Source of the DNA: Planctomycetota bacterium | GTDB taxonomy: Bacteria > Planctomycetota > UBA8108 > UBA1146 > JAJFFE01 | Length of the DNA: 37,990 bases | Direction: 5' to 3' | Assembly (NCBI GenBank): GCA_021776775.1 | Contig: JAJFFE010000323.1 | Coordinates: forward strand, 1 to 37,990 | In this document: positions 10,258-19,338 of the stretch, in pieces | Numbering within the stretch: position 1 is the first letter of the stretch | How the letters are laid out: each line of letters begins with the position of its first letter | The notes under the pieces: generated by a model | What the model was told of the DNA's origin: nothing | Seen by the model: the letters and a program-made list of their open reading frames with translations, nothing else | Databases searched by the model: none | Made by a program: the position numbers and the translations under genes

Positions 10258-12657
10258 TCAGCTCAGGCGACGCTGGATGGAGTCGCAACTCGAGCGGACC
10301 TGGTCGACCTGATCGGGCGCCACCGGCAAGTCGCCATAGAGAACGTCATACACGCGGCCGACGAGAATCCCGAACGGCGCGCTGAGCTCGGCTTGTCGAT
10401 CGACGATGCGACTCTCCTGCTCGCGCGGAGTCTCGTGCGGCCGACGGTGGTGCCGGCGCCGGGCGAGCGCGACCTGCAACTCATCGTAGGCGATCAGCAC
10501 CGCTTCGCCTGGAGTGTTGGCCACGCGCGCGGTGACCTTGGCGGACGCCGCCGCGAGGGGAACGATCGACACCCCTCCGCCGCCGCCACTGCTAGCGACC
10601 ATGGCGTTCTTCTTGTCGTCTCCGCCGCCGGCGAAGGTGCGACCACCGAGAATGAGCAACGCAAGGAGCACGATCCCGAGCAGCCATTGGAAGGCGACCG
10701 GGGTGTGCGCGTCGCGGTCACGATCAGAGTCGTTGCCTTCTTCGCCGCCTTTGTCATTGCCGGCATTGTTACCGTCTTCGTTGCCGGTCCCGGCGCCACC
10801 GATGCCAGTCAAATCTCCCAGCTTCGAATCGATGGTCGGTATCTCGGGCATCAACCGCCTCACGTCGGTCGTCACCGTGCGTTCAGTCGTCGGCAAGAAC
10901 TCGAGCTCGGGTTTGACCTCCGGCCGTCGTCGCAACAACGTCGGCACGCCATCGTCGATCGTCGGATCGCCACCGACGGCAGGATCCCCACTCTTCGCCA
11001 ACTCAGGATCGTCCGAGTCGTCGGTCTTCTCAGGTTGCTTGGACTCGGGCCCCCTCCACGGAAGGAACGGTAACTCATCCTCTTCGGGCATCTCGAGGGC
11101 CGGAACCTCCGAGCGGATTCCCTCGCTGTCGAACCCGATCACACCACCGCGCGACAACGCGGTGGTCTTCGCGCGGACCGGGCCGATCATGGGAGACGAC
11201 ATCCCGAGTTGACCCATCCTCGCTCCGCTATTGGCCGAAGACCCCCCCGTCCCGGAACTGCCGGACGACCCCCCGGCATCGGAGGAGGCGGAAGAGACGT
11301 TCGTGTCCTCGGCGACAGCGCCGCCCCCTGTATCTCCCAACACTGGCGTCCTGCCGACGGTCTCGAACTCGTCGTCGCCGGGCTTCTTGATGATCGGCAC
11401 TGCGTTCGGATCTTCCGGATCGCTCGGCTTCTTGGGTTGCTTCGGCCGATTCGGATCTTGCGGCTTCTTCGGCTCCCCGTCCTTCTCCCTCTTCGGATCC
11501 TCCGGGCGAGGGGACGCCTGCTTCGACGTCTCGCCGTTACTCGCCTCACCAGTGGCCGTAGTCGCGTCACCGTTACCGCCATCCGCGGCAGCCTCGCTGG
11601 CTCCTTCGACAACGGACCCTTCGCCCGGATCGCCCGTCCGCTCCGGACCTTTGACGGTCGCAGGGTCGACTTCGCCGACCTCAGGACCCGACCCAGACTC
11701 CGCGTCGATAGCATCGTCGCCGATCACGGTAGGGTCAGCGGCTTGATCAGCCGAGCTACTGGGATCGGTGTTCGCGTCGGGAGACCCCGGACTCTCGTCC
11801 TCGCCGGCGTTCCCGGCACCGTTACCCTCGCCGCCGGCCGGATCATCAGGATCCGTCTCGCCGGTACCTGGACCATCGGCCGAATCGCCACTCTCGTCGC
11901 CGCTGGTTGAAGCACCGTCTACCGACTCACCTTCAGCCGAGCCATCTGCACCGGGCTGAACAGGATCCTGGCTCGACGTCGTCGGATCGGTCTTGGCTAT
12001 GGTCTGATTCCCAGGCCTTAGGGCGGTCACGGGAGTCGGGTCGACCCACCAGAGCAGTGTAGACACGACCAAGAAAACCAAGCCGGCCGCAACTCCCCCG
12101 GCCCAGCCCATCGCTTGCGAGCTCTGCACGTTGATCGGGGCTGGAGTGCGTTCGACGTAAACATCGTACAGCAAGTGGCGCAGCGCCATGGATACCGACA
12201 TCGCGATCAGCACGATAGGCACGGCCCACCAAGCGCCCGGCTGTCGTTCGACCAACCCGGAGATGATCGTGGCGAGCAGCGCCACATCGAAGAAGCGGTA
12301 CAAACGGGACTCGAAGAGCAAGACGGAGATGACCCAGAGCGACATGATCGCCGTCAGCGTCAAAACTCCGAGGCCGCTCCACACCTCACCGATCTGAGTC
12401 AGCCCGGTGGCGCCGATGAGCAGGGCCGAAGCAGCGAACACGAACAGCGAAACCGGAGCGTCGGGAGCGTTTCCCCACCACTCGACACAGCGAGACACGA
12501 GTCGCGGCGTCAGCGCCCACGCAAGAATGAACAGCAACCCTCCACCGCTGGCCGAGGTCGCGAACGAAACGGCCGCGCCGATGCCCAAGAGCTCGGTGAG
12601 GAGCAGGACGCCGTGGACGCGTTCGCGACGGGCAAAGCGGTCGTAGAGTAATAGCAT
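10258..12657 (-). CDS. TgpA-like membrane protein with DUF4129-type C-terminus, no transglutaminase core
   Basis: The ATG at 12657 gives 799 residues; it lies 14 bases after the DUF58 gene and has GGA at 8 bases. The first 200 residues hold about six hydrophobic segments, as in the DUF3488 part of TgpA-type proteins. A long low-complexity stretch follows (about 215-640) rich in Ser, Gly, Asp, Glu and Pro, with a Lys/Pro block PKKPQDPNRPKQPKKPSDPE. A further membrane helix (FQWLLGIVLLALLIL) precedes a basic C-terminus with ETPREQE and a YDVLYGDLP segment that fit DUF4129. The Cys-His-Asp transglutaminase core normally present in this position of MoxR-DUF58-TgpA operons is not seen. Function is unknown; an envelope role with the two upstream genes is inferred. 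Confidence 0.8.
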   Translation of the reverse strand: MLLLYDRFARRERVHGVLLLTELLGIGAAVSFATSASGGGLLFILAWALTPRLVSRCVEWWGNAPDAPVSLFVFAASALLIGATGLTQIGEVWSGLGVLTLTAIMSLWVISVLLFESRLYRFFDVALLATIISGLVERQPGAWWAVPIVLIAMSVSMALRHLLYDVYVERTPAPINVQSSQAMGWAGGVAAGLVFLVVSTLLWWVDPTPVTALRPGNQTIAKTDPTTSSQDPVQPGADGSAEGESVDGASTSGDESGDSADGPGTGETDPDDPAGGEGNGAGNAGEDESPGSPDANTDPSSSADQAADPTVIGDDAIDAESGSGPEVGEVDPATVKGPERTGDPGEGSVVEGASEAAADGGNGDATTATGEASNGETSKQASPRPEDPKREKDGEPKKPQDPNRPKQPKKPSDPEDPNAVPIIKKPGDDEFETVGRTPVLGDTGGGAVAEDTNVSSASSDAGGSSGSSGTGGSSANSGARMGQLGMSSPMIGPVRAKTTALSRGGVIGFDSEGIRSEVPALEMPEEDELPFLPWRGPESKQPEKTDDSDDPELAKSGDPAVGGDPTIDDGVPTLLRRRPEVKPELEFLPTTERTVTTDVRRLMPEIPTIDSKLGDLTGIGGAGTGNEDGNNAGNDKGGEEGNDSDRDRDAHTPVAFQWLLGIVLLALLILGGRTFAGGGDDKKNAMVASSGGGGGVSIVPLAAASAKVTARVANTPGEAVLIAYDELQVALARRRHHRRPHETPREQESRIVDRQAELSAPFGILVGRVYDVLYGDLPVAPDQVDQVRSSCDSIQRRLS

Positions 12658-12671
12658 GGTACTGTTCCAGC

Positions 12672-13967
12672 CTATCGAGAGCGGCGCCCGCGGCGCGACG
12701 ATTGGCCCGGCACGTGGTCGAGGGTGCGCATTCGGGCCCCACAAGAGAATAGTATAGTGTCGATCCCCCTGGCCATCGATCGCCGAGTAAAGCTTTGCGC
12801 GGCGGCTAAGTTTTCTTCGTTTCGCCGGCCGCGCGCATCGACGAATTCGCCGAACACCAACGCAAAGACTTGGTGCCCGCCGGACTTCCACGCGACCAAT
12901 CGTTGCGCCAAGTCGGGGTCCTCGTACAGATAAGGGCTGACGGTGACAACGATCGTCGTTTCCTTGGTGACGCGTGGCACGGATCGGGCCAGCAAGTCGA
13001 GGAACGGACGGCGATGCCGATCCGTCTCCATGTAGAGCAGGGAGTCGAGCAGACGCCGATACTCGAGCGAGTTGGAGACCGTTTGCAGGACGTCGCGATC
13101 CTTCGTTCCCGCCGAGAAGAGCTGCACCGGGCGACCGCGCGCCAAGGTTCGTTCTGCGACGCCGGCCACGATCTTGACCGCCGATTCGAAACTGGAGTTA
13201 CGGCCGATACCGACCAACGAGTCTCTGTGCGCATCCAAGAAGACCGTCACGCCACCGCCGCTCGTGCGTGCGTACTCCCTCACCACTGGGAAGCCGAGAT
13301 GAGCCGTGAGCCGCCAGTGGATCATTCGGTGCGAGTCCCCCGGCACATACTCTCGGACTTTGAAGAACTCATCGGATCGCCCGCGGCCGATGGTTCCTTC
13401 TTGCTCCGAAAGCGTCGCAACGAAGTAGCCGATCTGCTCGCGGATGTCCGAGTCCATGAGTGGCGGGTAGACTTTGATTCCCCCGGCACTCGTGTTCGAC
13501 GTCGATCGTCGAAACAAACCGAACGGATCCGAAATGGTCAGCGCGGCGGGTCCCACGCCGTACACACCGCGGGGCGCGACACAGTTTCCGACGTACGGTA
13601 GTTGAACGGACTCGCCCGGCTGCATGTGCCCCGGAAAGAGAAGGCGTCGTTGAGAATGCACCTCGGGGTGAAACTTCTCTTCGACGTACGGAAAGAACAC
13701 CGGCACCGCCGAGTCGTTGCTGACGGTAATGTCGACGTCGACCCGATCACCCTCGTACGCTGACTCCGCGACCGTGCGCTCAATGCGAATGCCTTGGAAG
13801 CTGCGGCGCAACAACACAAACAGCGCCACCACCGCGGCGATGAGCACCAGCCCCAACGCGATCAACGCGGAGTTGCGATCGGCGAGACCGAGGATGAGTG
13901 CAACGACTCCACACGCTCCGACCAACCAACCCGAACCGCTATGAGAACGAAGTTCGACCTCACTCAT
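12672..13967 (-). CDS. DUF58 domain protein
   Basis: This 431-residue protein has two membrane helices near the N-terminus (about 12-52), then an Ig-like extracellular-type region, then the DUF58 core. The core is recognised by RGVYGVGPAALTISDPFGLF, FFKVREYVPGD and MIHWRLTAHLGFPVVREY. The end of the core resembles a VWA fold (VTVFLDAHRDS). DUF58 proteins pair with MoxR ATPases, and the roles proposed are in envelope assembly or stress responses. The gene overlaps the end of the MoxR gene by 8 bases (ATGAGTGA) and is followed after 14 bases by the DUF4129-like gene, so all three form one operon. The C-terminus is Arg-rich. Confidence 0.92.
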   Translation of the reverse strand: MSEVELRSHSGSGWLVGACGVVALILGLADRNSALIALGLVLIAAVVALFVLLRRSFQGIRIERTVAESAYEGDRVDVDITVSNDSAVPVFFPYVEEKFHPEVHSQRRLLFPGHMQPGESVQLPYVGNCVAPRGVYGVGPAALTISDPFGLFRRSTSNTSAGGIKVYPPLMDSDIREQIGYFVATLSEQEGTIGRGRSDEFFKVREYVPGDSHRMIHWRLTAHLGFPVVREYARTSGGGVTVFLDAHRDSLVGIGRNSSFESAVKIVAGVAERTLARGRPVQLFSAGTKDRDVLQTVSNSLEYRRLLDSLLYMETDRHRRPFLDLLARSVPRVTKETTIVVTVSPYLYEDPDLAQRLVAWKSGGHQVFALVFGEFVDARGRRNEENLAAAQSFTRRSMARGIDTILFSCGARMRTLDHVPGQSSRRGRRSR

Positions 13968-14904
13968 CTTCTGGCATCACCGGAACTGCAACCGCCTCGA
14001 GCACCTTGCGCACCACGTCGTGGCGGCTGGCCCCGGCGTATTCGTTCTGCGGGTTGAGAATCAAGCGGTGCGCCAACACCGACTCCGCGACAGCCTTGAC
14101 CGAGTCCGGTGTCATGTACGATTCGCCGACGACGAACGAGTACGCTTGCGCCGCCCGCATCAGCGCGACACTACCACGAGGACTCGCGCCCAACCGTACG
14201 TCCGGCTGCTTGCGCGTTTCGCGGACCAACGCGACGACGTAGTCGCGCATTTCGTCGCTCACCGGCAGGTCCCGAACCTGACTCTGCAGAGACGCCACTT
14301 CTTCCGCATCGAGCACCGCTTCCAACCTGGCTACGGGGGGCTCGTGAATGTGAGACGAAACGACCGCGCGCTCCGCTTCTTCCGACGGATAGCCGAGCTC
14401 GATCCGCATCAAGAAACGGTCGATCTGCGCTTCCGGCAGCGGGAAGGTTCCCTCGAGCTCGATCGGGTTCTGCGTCGCGAGCACCATGAAGAAATCGGAC
14501 AGCGGACGAGTGACCCCGTCGACCGTGACCTGCTTCTCTTCCATCGCTTCCAGCAAGCTCGACTGTGTCTTGGGTGACGTTCGGTTGATCTCATCCGCCA
14601 GCAGCACTTGCGTGAACACTGGCCCCGGCATGAACTCGAACTGCTCGAGCTTCGGGTGGTATATCGAAACCCCGGTGACGTCGGACGGCAGCATGTCGGG
14701 CGTAAACTGAATACGTTTGAACGATGCGTTGCGAATCGAGAGCGCCATCGCTTTCGCCAGGTTCGTCTTTCCGAGCCCCGGCGCGTCCTCGATCAAGATA
14801 TGACCGCGAGCCATCATCGTCGTGATGGCCAAACGGATGACTTCTTCCTTGCCGTAGATCACGCGCTGAACGTTGTCGAACAAGGGTTGGATACCCGGAT
14901 GCAC
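13960..14904 (-). CDS. MoxR-family AAA+ ATPase
   Basis: A 314-residue cytoplasmic AAA+ ATPase of the MoxR type. Walker A is EDAPGLGKT, Walker B is LLADEINRT, sensor 1 is LATQNPIE, and the arginine-finger region is PLPEAQIDRFLMRI; all are textbook for MoxR. A GTG start at 14904 is preferred over the ATG at 14940. The GTG sits 8 bases after a perfect AGGAGGT, while the ATG has only a poorly spaced purine stretch. MoxR proteins act as chaperones for DUF58 or VWA partners, here encoded immediately downstream with an 8-base overlap. Confidence 0.95.
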   Translation of the reverse strand: MHPGIQPLFDNVQRVIYGKEEVIRLAITTMMARGHILIEDAPGLGKTNLAKAMALSIRNASFKRIQFTPDMLPSDVTGVSIYHPKLEQFEFMPGPVFTQVLLADEINRTSPKTQSSLLEAMEEKQVTVDGVTRPLSDFFMVLATQNPIELEGTFPLPEAQIDRFLMRIELGYPSEEAERAVVSSHIHEPPVARLEAVLDAEEVASLQSQVRDLPVSDEMRDYVVALVRETRKQPDVRLGASPRGSVALMRAAQAYSFVVGESYMTPDSVKAVAESVLAHRLILNPQNEYAGASRHDVVRKVLEAVAVPVMPEDE

Positions 14905-15124
14905 GAAGAACCACCTCCTGGTTAGTGTAAGGTCCGGCATTCTTCCAGAACTAGGAACGACGGCAAGACGACCGCCATCTAATTATCGAACCGGCCACCC
15001 CGTGTTCTGCAGGGAATGCGGAGGCAGCACCAACCGATCGAAGTCTAGAGTTCCGAGAAACTCCGCCGAACGTCCGAAACCGCGAGGTAGGATCGGGCGA
15101 TCTCGACCTGGAAGGCTCCTCGAC
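14905..15124. other. Divergent intergenic region between moxR-type operon and hydroxyproline genes
   Basis: This 220-base region must hold promoters in both directions. A GATAAT-like box is visible on the minus strand near 14985, without a clear -35. I see no convincing sigma-70 pair on the plus strand. No small gene with a ribosome site was found. Confidence 0.4.
14913..14919 (-). promoter_or_regulatory. Ribosome binding site that sets the MoxR start
   Basis: Read on the minus strand this is AGGAGGT, eight bases before the GTG at 14904. It lies inside the coding sequence of the longer ATG-started reading, which argues that the longer form is not the real one. Confidence 0.7.
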
Positions 15125-16114
15125 GTGAATCCGACGCTTCTTCTCTCATCGGCCGACGTCGCCCGAACTCTCGACGCAGACGAAGCACGCCGGATCGTCG
15201 CCGCCTCATGCGTACAGTTGATCGCCGGCGAGCTAGTCCTGCCGCCGCGGACTCAGTTGACCGCCACGGCTCCGGGACGCGGCGCTCACCTTGTCATGTC
15301 GGCGCTCGACCCGAACTCGGCCGCACTGACGACCAAGCTCATATCCGTCTGCCCGTCGAACGCCGAGCACGAACTGCCCACCTCGTTCGGACTGCTGATC
15401 CTGCAGGACGCGAGCACCGGACGTCCCATCGCCCTGATTCACAGCCCTAGCCTCACCGCACTTCGCACCGCGGCCCTCGTGGCGAACTCGGTAGAAGCCC
15501 TCGCTCTCCGAGGCGCGGCCCGAGCCGTCATCTTTGGCGCGGGCCCGGTGGCATCAGCAGCGCTAGACGCGATCACCCGCGTTCGCACATTTGGCCACGT
15601 CGAAATCATCACGAAGAGTCGAGATTCGGGGGACGCGTTCGTGGCCGAGAGACTAGACCACTACCCCCAGCTAGGCTCGGGAGCCGACGTCGAGTCCGCG
15701 GTTCGTTCGGCCGACGTGATCGTGACCGCGACAACCGCATCGGAGCCGCTCTTCGATGGCGCATGGCTAAAACCGGGGACTCACATCGCGGCAGTCGGCG
15801 CGTTCACGCCCACGACGCGCGAACTCGACAGCTTCACCGTTGAAGGCGCCAACATCGTGGTCGATACCGAAGCGGGCGCACGCGACGAAGCGGGTGATCT
15901 TCTCATACCGCTAGCGGAAGGTCGCATCGACGACGCGGCGTTCCGAGTCACCCTCGGCGACGTGTTGAGCGGTCGCAAGACGGGCCGCCAGAGCGACACG
16001 TCGATCACCGTGTTCAAGTCCGTCGGATCCGCCGCCTTCGATGTCGGGGTCGCCACTCACGTCGCCCGCCGCGCCAAAGAACTGGGCCTCGGCACACCGA
16101 TCGATCTGGGTTAG
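15125..16114 (+). CDS. Ornithine cyclodeaminase/mu-crystallin family, probable 1-pyrroline-2-carboxylate reductase
   Basis: The 329-residue product belongs to the OCD/mu-crystallin family of NAD(P)-dependent enzymes. The family signatures are TALRTAA (substrate carboxylate binding), the Rossmann loop FGAGPVASAALDAI, ADVIVTATTASEPLFDG, and HIAAVGAFTPTTRELD near the C-terminal half. The GTG start at 15125 is chosen because the protein then begins at the usual family position and has GGAAGG upstream; the frame stays open 252 bases further up but that part is Arg-rich and family-unlike. It lies 28 bases before a proline-racemase-family dehydratase gene whose product, pyrroline-2-carboxylate, is a known substrate of one OCD-family branch. 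That makes reduction to L-proline the best guess. Ornithine cyclodeaminase or another imine reductase remains possible. Confidence 0.88.
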   Translation: MNPTLLLSSADVARTLDADEARRIVAASCVQLIAGELVLPPRTQLTATAPGRGAHLVMSALDPNSAALTTKLISVCPSNAEHELPTSFGLLILQDASTGRPIALIHSPSLTALRTAALVANSVEALALRGAARAVIFGAGPVASAALDAITRVRTFGHVEIITKSRDSGDAFVAERLDHYPQLGSGADVESAVRSADVIVTATTASEPLFDGAWLKPGTHIAAVGAFTPTTRELDSFTVEGANIVVDTEAGARDEAGDLLIPLAEGRIDDAAFRVTLGDVLSGRKTGRQSDTSITVFKSVGSAAFDVGVATHVARRAKELGLGTPIDLG

Positions 16115-16142
16115 CCTTCGAAGACTCACGAAGGGGAGCTGC

Positions 16143-17204
16143 ATGCCGGAACCGCGAAGAAGCACCGCGCCGCAAATAGACCGAGAACGATATCGGTCCA
16201 TCGAGGTGATCGACGCCCACACCGCCGGAGAGCCGTTGCGCGTGATCGTCGGTGGCTACCCCGAACCGCAAGGGGACACCATCGTCGCCAAGCGGCGCGA
16301 TCTACACGCGAACCACGACGCACTCCGCACCGCGATCATGTGGGAACCGCGTGGCCACGCGGACATGTACGGCTGCTTGCCGACCGCGCCCGTCACCCCT
16401 GACGGAGACATGGGCGTGTTGTTTCTGCACAACGAAGGCTACAGCACCATGTGCGGGCACGGGATCATCGGTCTCGTCACTGTCGCCATCGAGTGCGGCA
16501 TGATCGAAGCGAAGAGCACCATTCGCCTCGACACACCGGCCGGACGCGTCACCGCAGCGCCGCACATGAAAGGCGACCGCGTCACCTCGGTTTCGTTCGA
16601 AAACGTGGCGTCGTTCGTGGCCGACCAAGCGTGCACGGTCGACGTCGCAGACCTCGGGACTGATAACCGTGGAACATCGAGAACCGTGCGCTACGACCTC
16701 TGCTTCGGGGGCGCATTCTACGCGGTCTGTGACTCTGAACCGCTTGGGCTCGACTTGGACGCGACCGACTACCGAACCGCCATCGACTACGGAACCCGTA
16801 TTAAACAAGCGATCATGAACCAACGAACCATCGACCACCCGGTCGAGCCCGACCTTGGGTTTCTGTACGGTGTCATCTTCGTAGGGCCAGCACAAAACCG
16901 AGCGCACCACAGTCGCAACGTCTGCGTCTTTGCGGACGGCGAAGTCGATCGCTCGCCGACCGGCACGGGCGTCAGCGCGCGCGCCGCACTGCACCACGCG
17001 CGCGGAGAGCTGGCTCTCGGAAAGCCGATCGTCATCGAGAGTATTCTCGGCACGACGTTCACCGTGACCGCCCAGCGAGCAACAACCTTTGGGTCGTACC
17101 CGGCGATTGTGCCGGTCGTCGAAGGAAGCGCTTCGATCACGGGGCACGCGACCCTGCTGATCGATCCTGACGACGCGCTGGGCGGCGGCTTCATGCTTCG
17201 GTGA
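16143..17204 (+). CDS. Proline racemase family, probable trans-3-hydroxy-L-proline dehydratase
   Basis: This 353-residue enzyme is of the proline racemase superfamily, with the two catalytic-site motifs STMCGHG and DRSPTGTG. By direct count they put Cys at 104 and Thr at 273. Racemases and 4-hydroxyproline epimerases have Cys at both positions. The Cys/Thr pair marks trans-3-hydroxy-L-proline dehydratases, and both positions agree with the numbering I recall for the human enzyme. The reaction yields pyrroline-2-carboxylate after water loss. The ATG has AAGGGGAG just upstream. The gene follows the OCD-family reductase by 28 bases, so the pair would convert 3-hydroxyproline to proline. It converges on the esterase gene with a 12-base gap. 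Confidence 0.92.
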   Translation: MPEPRRSTAPQIDRERYRSIEVIDAHTAGEPLRVIVGGYPEPQGDTIVAKRRDLHANHDALRTAIMWEPRGHADMYGCLPTAPVTPDGDMGVLFLHNEGYSTMCGHGIIGLVTVAIECGMIEAKSTIRLDTPAGRVTAAPHMKGDRVTSVSFENVASFVADQACTVDVADLGTDNRGTSRTVRYDLCFGGAFYAVCDSEPLGLDLDATDYRTAIDYGTRIKQAIMNQRTIDHPVEPDLGFLYGVIFVGPAQNRAHHSRNVCVFADGEVDRSPTGTGVSARAALHHARGELALGKPIVIESILGTTFTVTAQRATTFGSYPAIVPVVEGSASITGHATLLIDPDDALGGGFMLR

Positions 17205-17216
17205 ACCCGGGTGAGC

Positions 17217-18908
17217 CTACTTCGCCGCGCGATACGCCCGTCCGAGAACTCGGCCCAGTTCGACCATGCCGGCCGTCCCAAACGACACGCAGTTCTGCGG
17301 AGTCGGTACGTCGTCCGTGGATACGAACCAAACCCGCGGATCGGCCGCGGCGACCCGCTCAATTTGCGCGTCGAGTTCGTTCAGCCGTTCTTCTCCCCAA
17401 CGCATGCGATCACTCAACTCAGCCACCCAGAAGCGCAACGTCGGTGCGTCGAGATCTTTCCGCAACGCCGCAATGAGCGTGGCCAGGTCATCTCCGTAGC
17501 GCTGGCGAAACGGTCCCCAGTAACAGTCGTGCTCGCCCGGAATCCAGAACACACCGTCGAGTTCGGGCTCGTAACCACGACGACGAAGATCGTCCAAGGC
17601 GTCGCGGACAAATTGCACGGCTGGAGCGTACTCGGGTCGACTCGCGTTGGTCGGTTCCGGAAGCCAATCGGCCAACGCCGCAGCACTGTTGGTGATTTTC
17701 AACAACACCACCGGTGCTTTGGCTCCGCGCCCGGAAGAGGTACCAAGTGACGCACCGAGAGAAGCACCGAGCGACAACTCAGGACCAAACGTGCCCAGCT
17801 CACCGCTCGGGCCCAGCGGCAGCCAGTCTTTCGAAGCGAACGCACCACCGCCCAGCCGATACCGATACGGAATCGACGCGCGTGGCTTGGCCAGCTTGCG
17901 GTTCGCGCGATCGTTCGAGAGATCGGCGACGTACGCCCCGTCGCCCTCGGCGGTACGTTGACCGGCAACGAGGACAACCCTAACCTTCGAGCCCTTCTTG
18001 ATCGGCAGACCGCGCGGATAGCTCAACTTCTCGGGCTTTGCCGGCTTCACGCGCCCCACGGATTTCAGATACGCGCGAGCGTACGCTTCACCGTGTTGGA
18101 GTTGCCCTTCGGTTCCGAAATGGTAGTGAGGTTGGCCGCTGCCCATGACCGCGAACGCCAGATGACTCGTCGCCACGAACCAGACGTGCGGATCACCCAC
18201 CGCGACTTGCCGCTGCTGAGCTCGGACAACCTGCATGTTGCGACGGTGATCCAACCCCCAGATGCCCTTGTCGCTGATTTCTCCCACGAACCAAGGTAGC
18301 TCTGGCGCACCGAGATCCGTCCGAAAGCGCGCGATGAACGCGGTCAACCGCTCGCCATAGCCCGTCATCAGATCGCGGTTCAACATATCGTTCTCGCCTT
18401 GGTGCCAAACAAAGCCCTCGAGACGATAGCGAATCTTCTGTCGATCCAACTCGGCCAACGCCGTGCGCACCATGGTCAGCGTTCGTTCGTACAAACGCTT
18501 GTCGGAAGGCTCGTCCGGATTCCAATCGTGGGCCAACGTGGTGCCACCCCAAGACGACTTAATGATGGCGATCGGCGCCGATATCTCCGTCGTTACCTTT
18601 CGCGCAAACGTTATCTCCGGCCCCACCAACTGACGGTTCTTGGTCGGTGCCAGCGGAACCCAACCCCCAGAGCCATTCTCCGGGGCGGTCGGGCCGACCA
18701 TGTACCAGTAGCGAACCTTCGGCTGCGGCTGACCCGCCCCGACGAACGTCGGAATCGCGTCGATCTCCCGCGCATGCGCGTCGGCCCCGTCCATGTTCGA
18801 CTGACCGGCAAACACGAACACACGAAGGACATCGTCCCCCGCCTCGGCCGTGGCAGCCGCGAACAGGACGACCACGAAAAGAAGCAGAGCCGCGGCAAAC
18901 CGAATCAT
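17217..18908 (-). CDS. Secreted tandem SASA-type carbohydrate acetylesterase, second domain degenerate
   Basis: The ATG at 18908 (GAGGA just upstream, overlapping the previous stop as ATGA) gives 563 residues with a signal peptide ending near ATAEAG. Domain 1 (about 27-290) is a SASA/CE6-like SGNH esterase: GQSNMDG with nucleophile Ser37, WHQGEND, and the candidate His of PHYHFGTEGQ. Domain 2 (about 310-563) repeats the layout, but GQSN has become GQRT, QGEND has become PGEHD, and the histidine region reads NCVSFGTAG, so Ser and His are missing. Domain 1 should remove acetyl groups from sugars outside the cytoplasm. Domain 2 is presumably structural or binding. A short GASLGASLGTSSGRG repeat sits in the second domain. 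Confidence 0.9.
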   Translation of the reverse strand: MIRFAAALLLFVVVLFAAATAEAGDDVLRVFVFAGQSNMDGADAHAREIDAIPTFVGAGQPQPKVRYWYMVGPTAPENGSGGWVPLAPTKNRQLVGPEITFARKVTTEISAPIAIIKSSWGGTTLAHDWNPDEPSDKRLYERTLTMVRTALAELDRQKIRYRLEGFVWHQGENDMLNRDLMTGYGERLTAFIARFRTDLGAPELPWFVGEISDKGIWGLDHRRNMQVVRAQQRQVAVGDPHVWFVATSHLAFAVMGSGQPHYHFGTEGQLQHGEAYARAYLKSVGRVKPAKPEKLSYPRGLPIKKGSKVRVVLVAGQRTAEGDGAYVADLSNDRANRKLAKPRASIPYRYRLGGGAFASKDWLPLGPSGELGTFGPELSLGASLGASLGTSSGRGAKAPVVLLKITNSAAALADWLPEPTNASRPEYAPAVQFVRDALDDLRRRGYEPELDGVFWIPGEHDCYWGPFRQRYGDDLATLIAALRKDLDAPTLRFWVAELSDRMRWGEERLNELDAQIERVAAADPRVWFVSTDDVPTPQNCVSFGTAGMVELGRVLGRAYRAAK

Positions 18909-19234
18909 TGATCCTCGCCCCGTCCCCGCAAGACCGACCACGCACCGGCCGCCAGAAACAAGATTCCAATTCCACCCACAACCCAAACCGACTTCCTGAC
19001 CGCACGAATCAAGTCTGCCGGCTTGCGCGGAGTGTTCGGGGGCGGATCGTAGAAAAACCGCTCCACAACCTGATCGACATAGGTCTCATACAGCGGTGGA
19101 AACTCCGGCGCCGCCGCCGACTCCCGAGCCCCCTCGGTCACAAAGAAAACCCACCCGGCAACCCCCAAGAGCACGACCCCCAAGAGCACCAAAAGCGCCC
19201 CCACAGCCCGCCCGCCACGCTTTCGACTTCCCAT
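18905..19234 (-). CDS. Small two-helix membrane protein of unknown function
   Basis: The 109-residue product has a basic N-terminus, a first membrane helix at about 10-32 (VGALLVLLGVVLLGVAGWVFFV), a polar middle of about 50 residues with PPLYETYVDQVVERF, and a second helix at about 83-102 before a short charged end. The ATG follows GGAGGTG at ideal spacing. Its stop overlaps the start of the esterase gene (ATGA), so they are co-translated. No family recognised; a DUF3185-like or similar label would be guesswork. Confidence 0.75.
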   Translation of the reverse strand: MGSRKRGGRAVGALLVLLGVVLLGVAGWVFFVTEGARESAAAPEFPPLYETYVDQVVERFFYDPPPNTPRKPADLIRAVRKSVWVVGGIGILFLAAGAWSVLRGRGEDQ

Positions 19235-19338
19235 GCCCCACCTCCAACCAAGAACTCAACCAACCATTCGCCGAAGTCTATAGACTAACCCCCACCCCAA
19301 CACCCTCTTAACCTCCAAGAAAATCCCCACTCCCCACG

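Noticed and set aside
10132..11073. 313-codon open frame on the plus strand
   Set aside because: Antisense to the DUF4129-like gene and its upstream region; composition is that of a shadow frame.
16302..17147. 281-codon open frame on the minus strand
   Set aside because: Antisense to the proline-racemase-family gene, whose catalytic motifs are intact; no family signal in the reverse frame.
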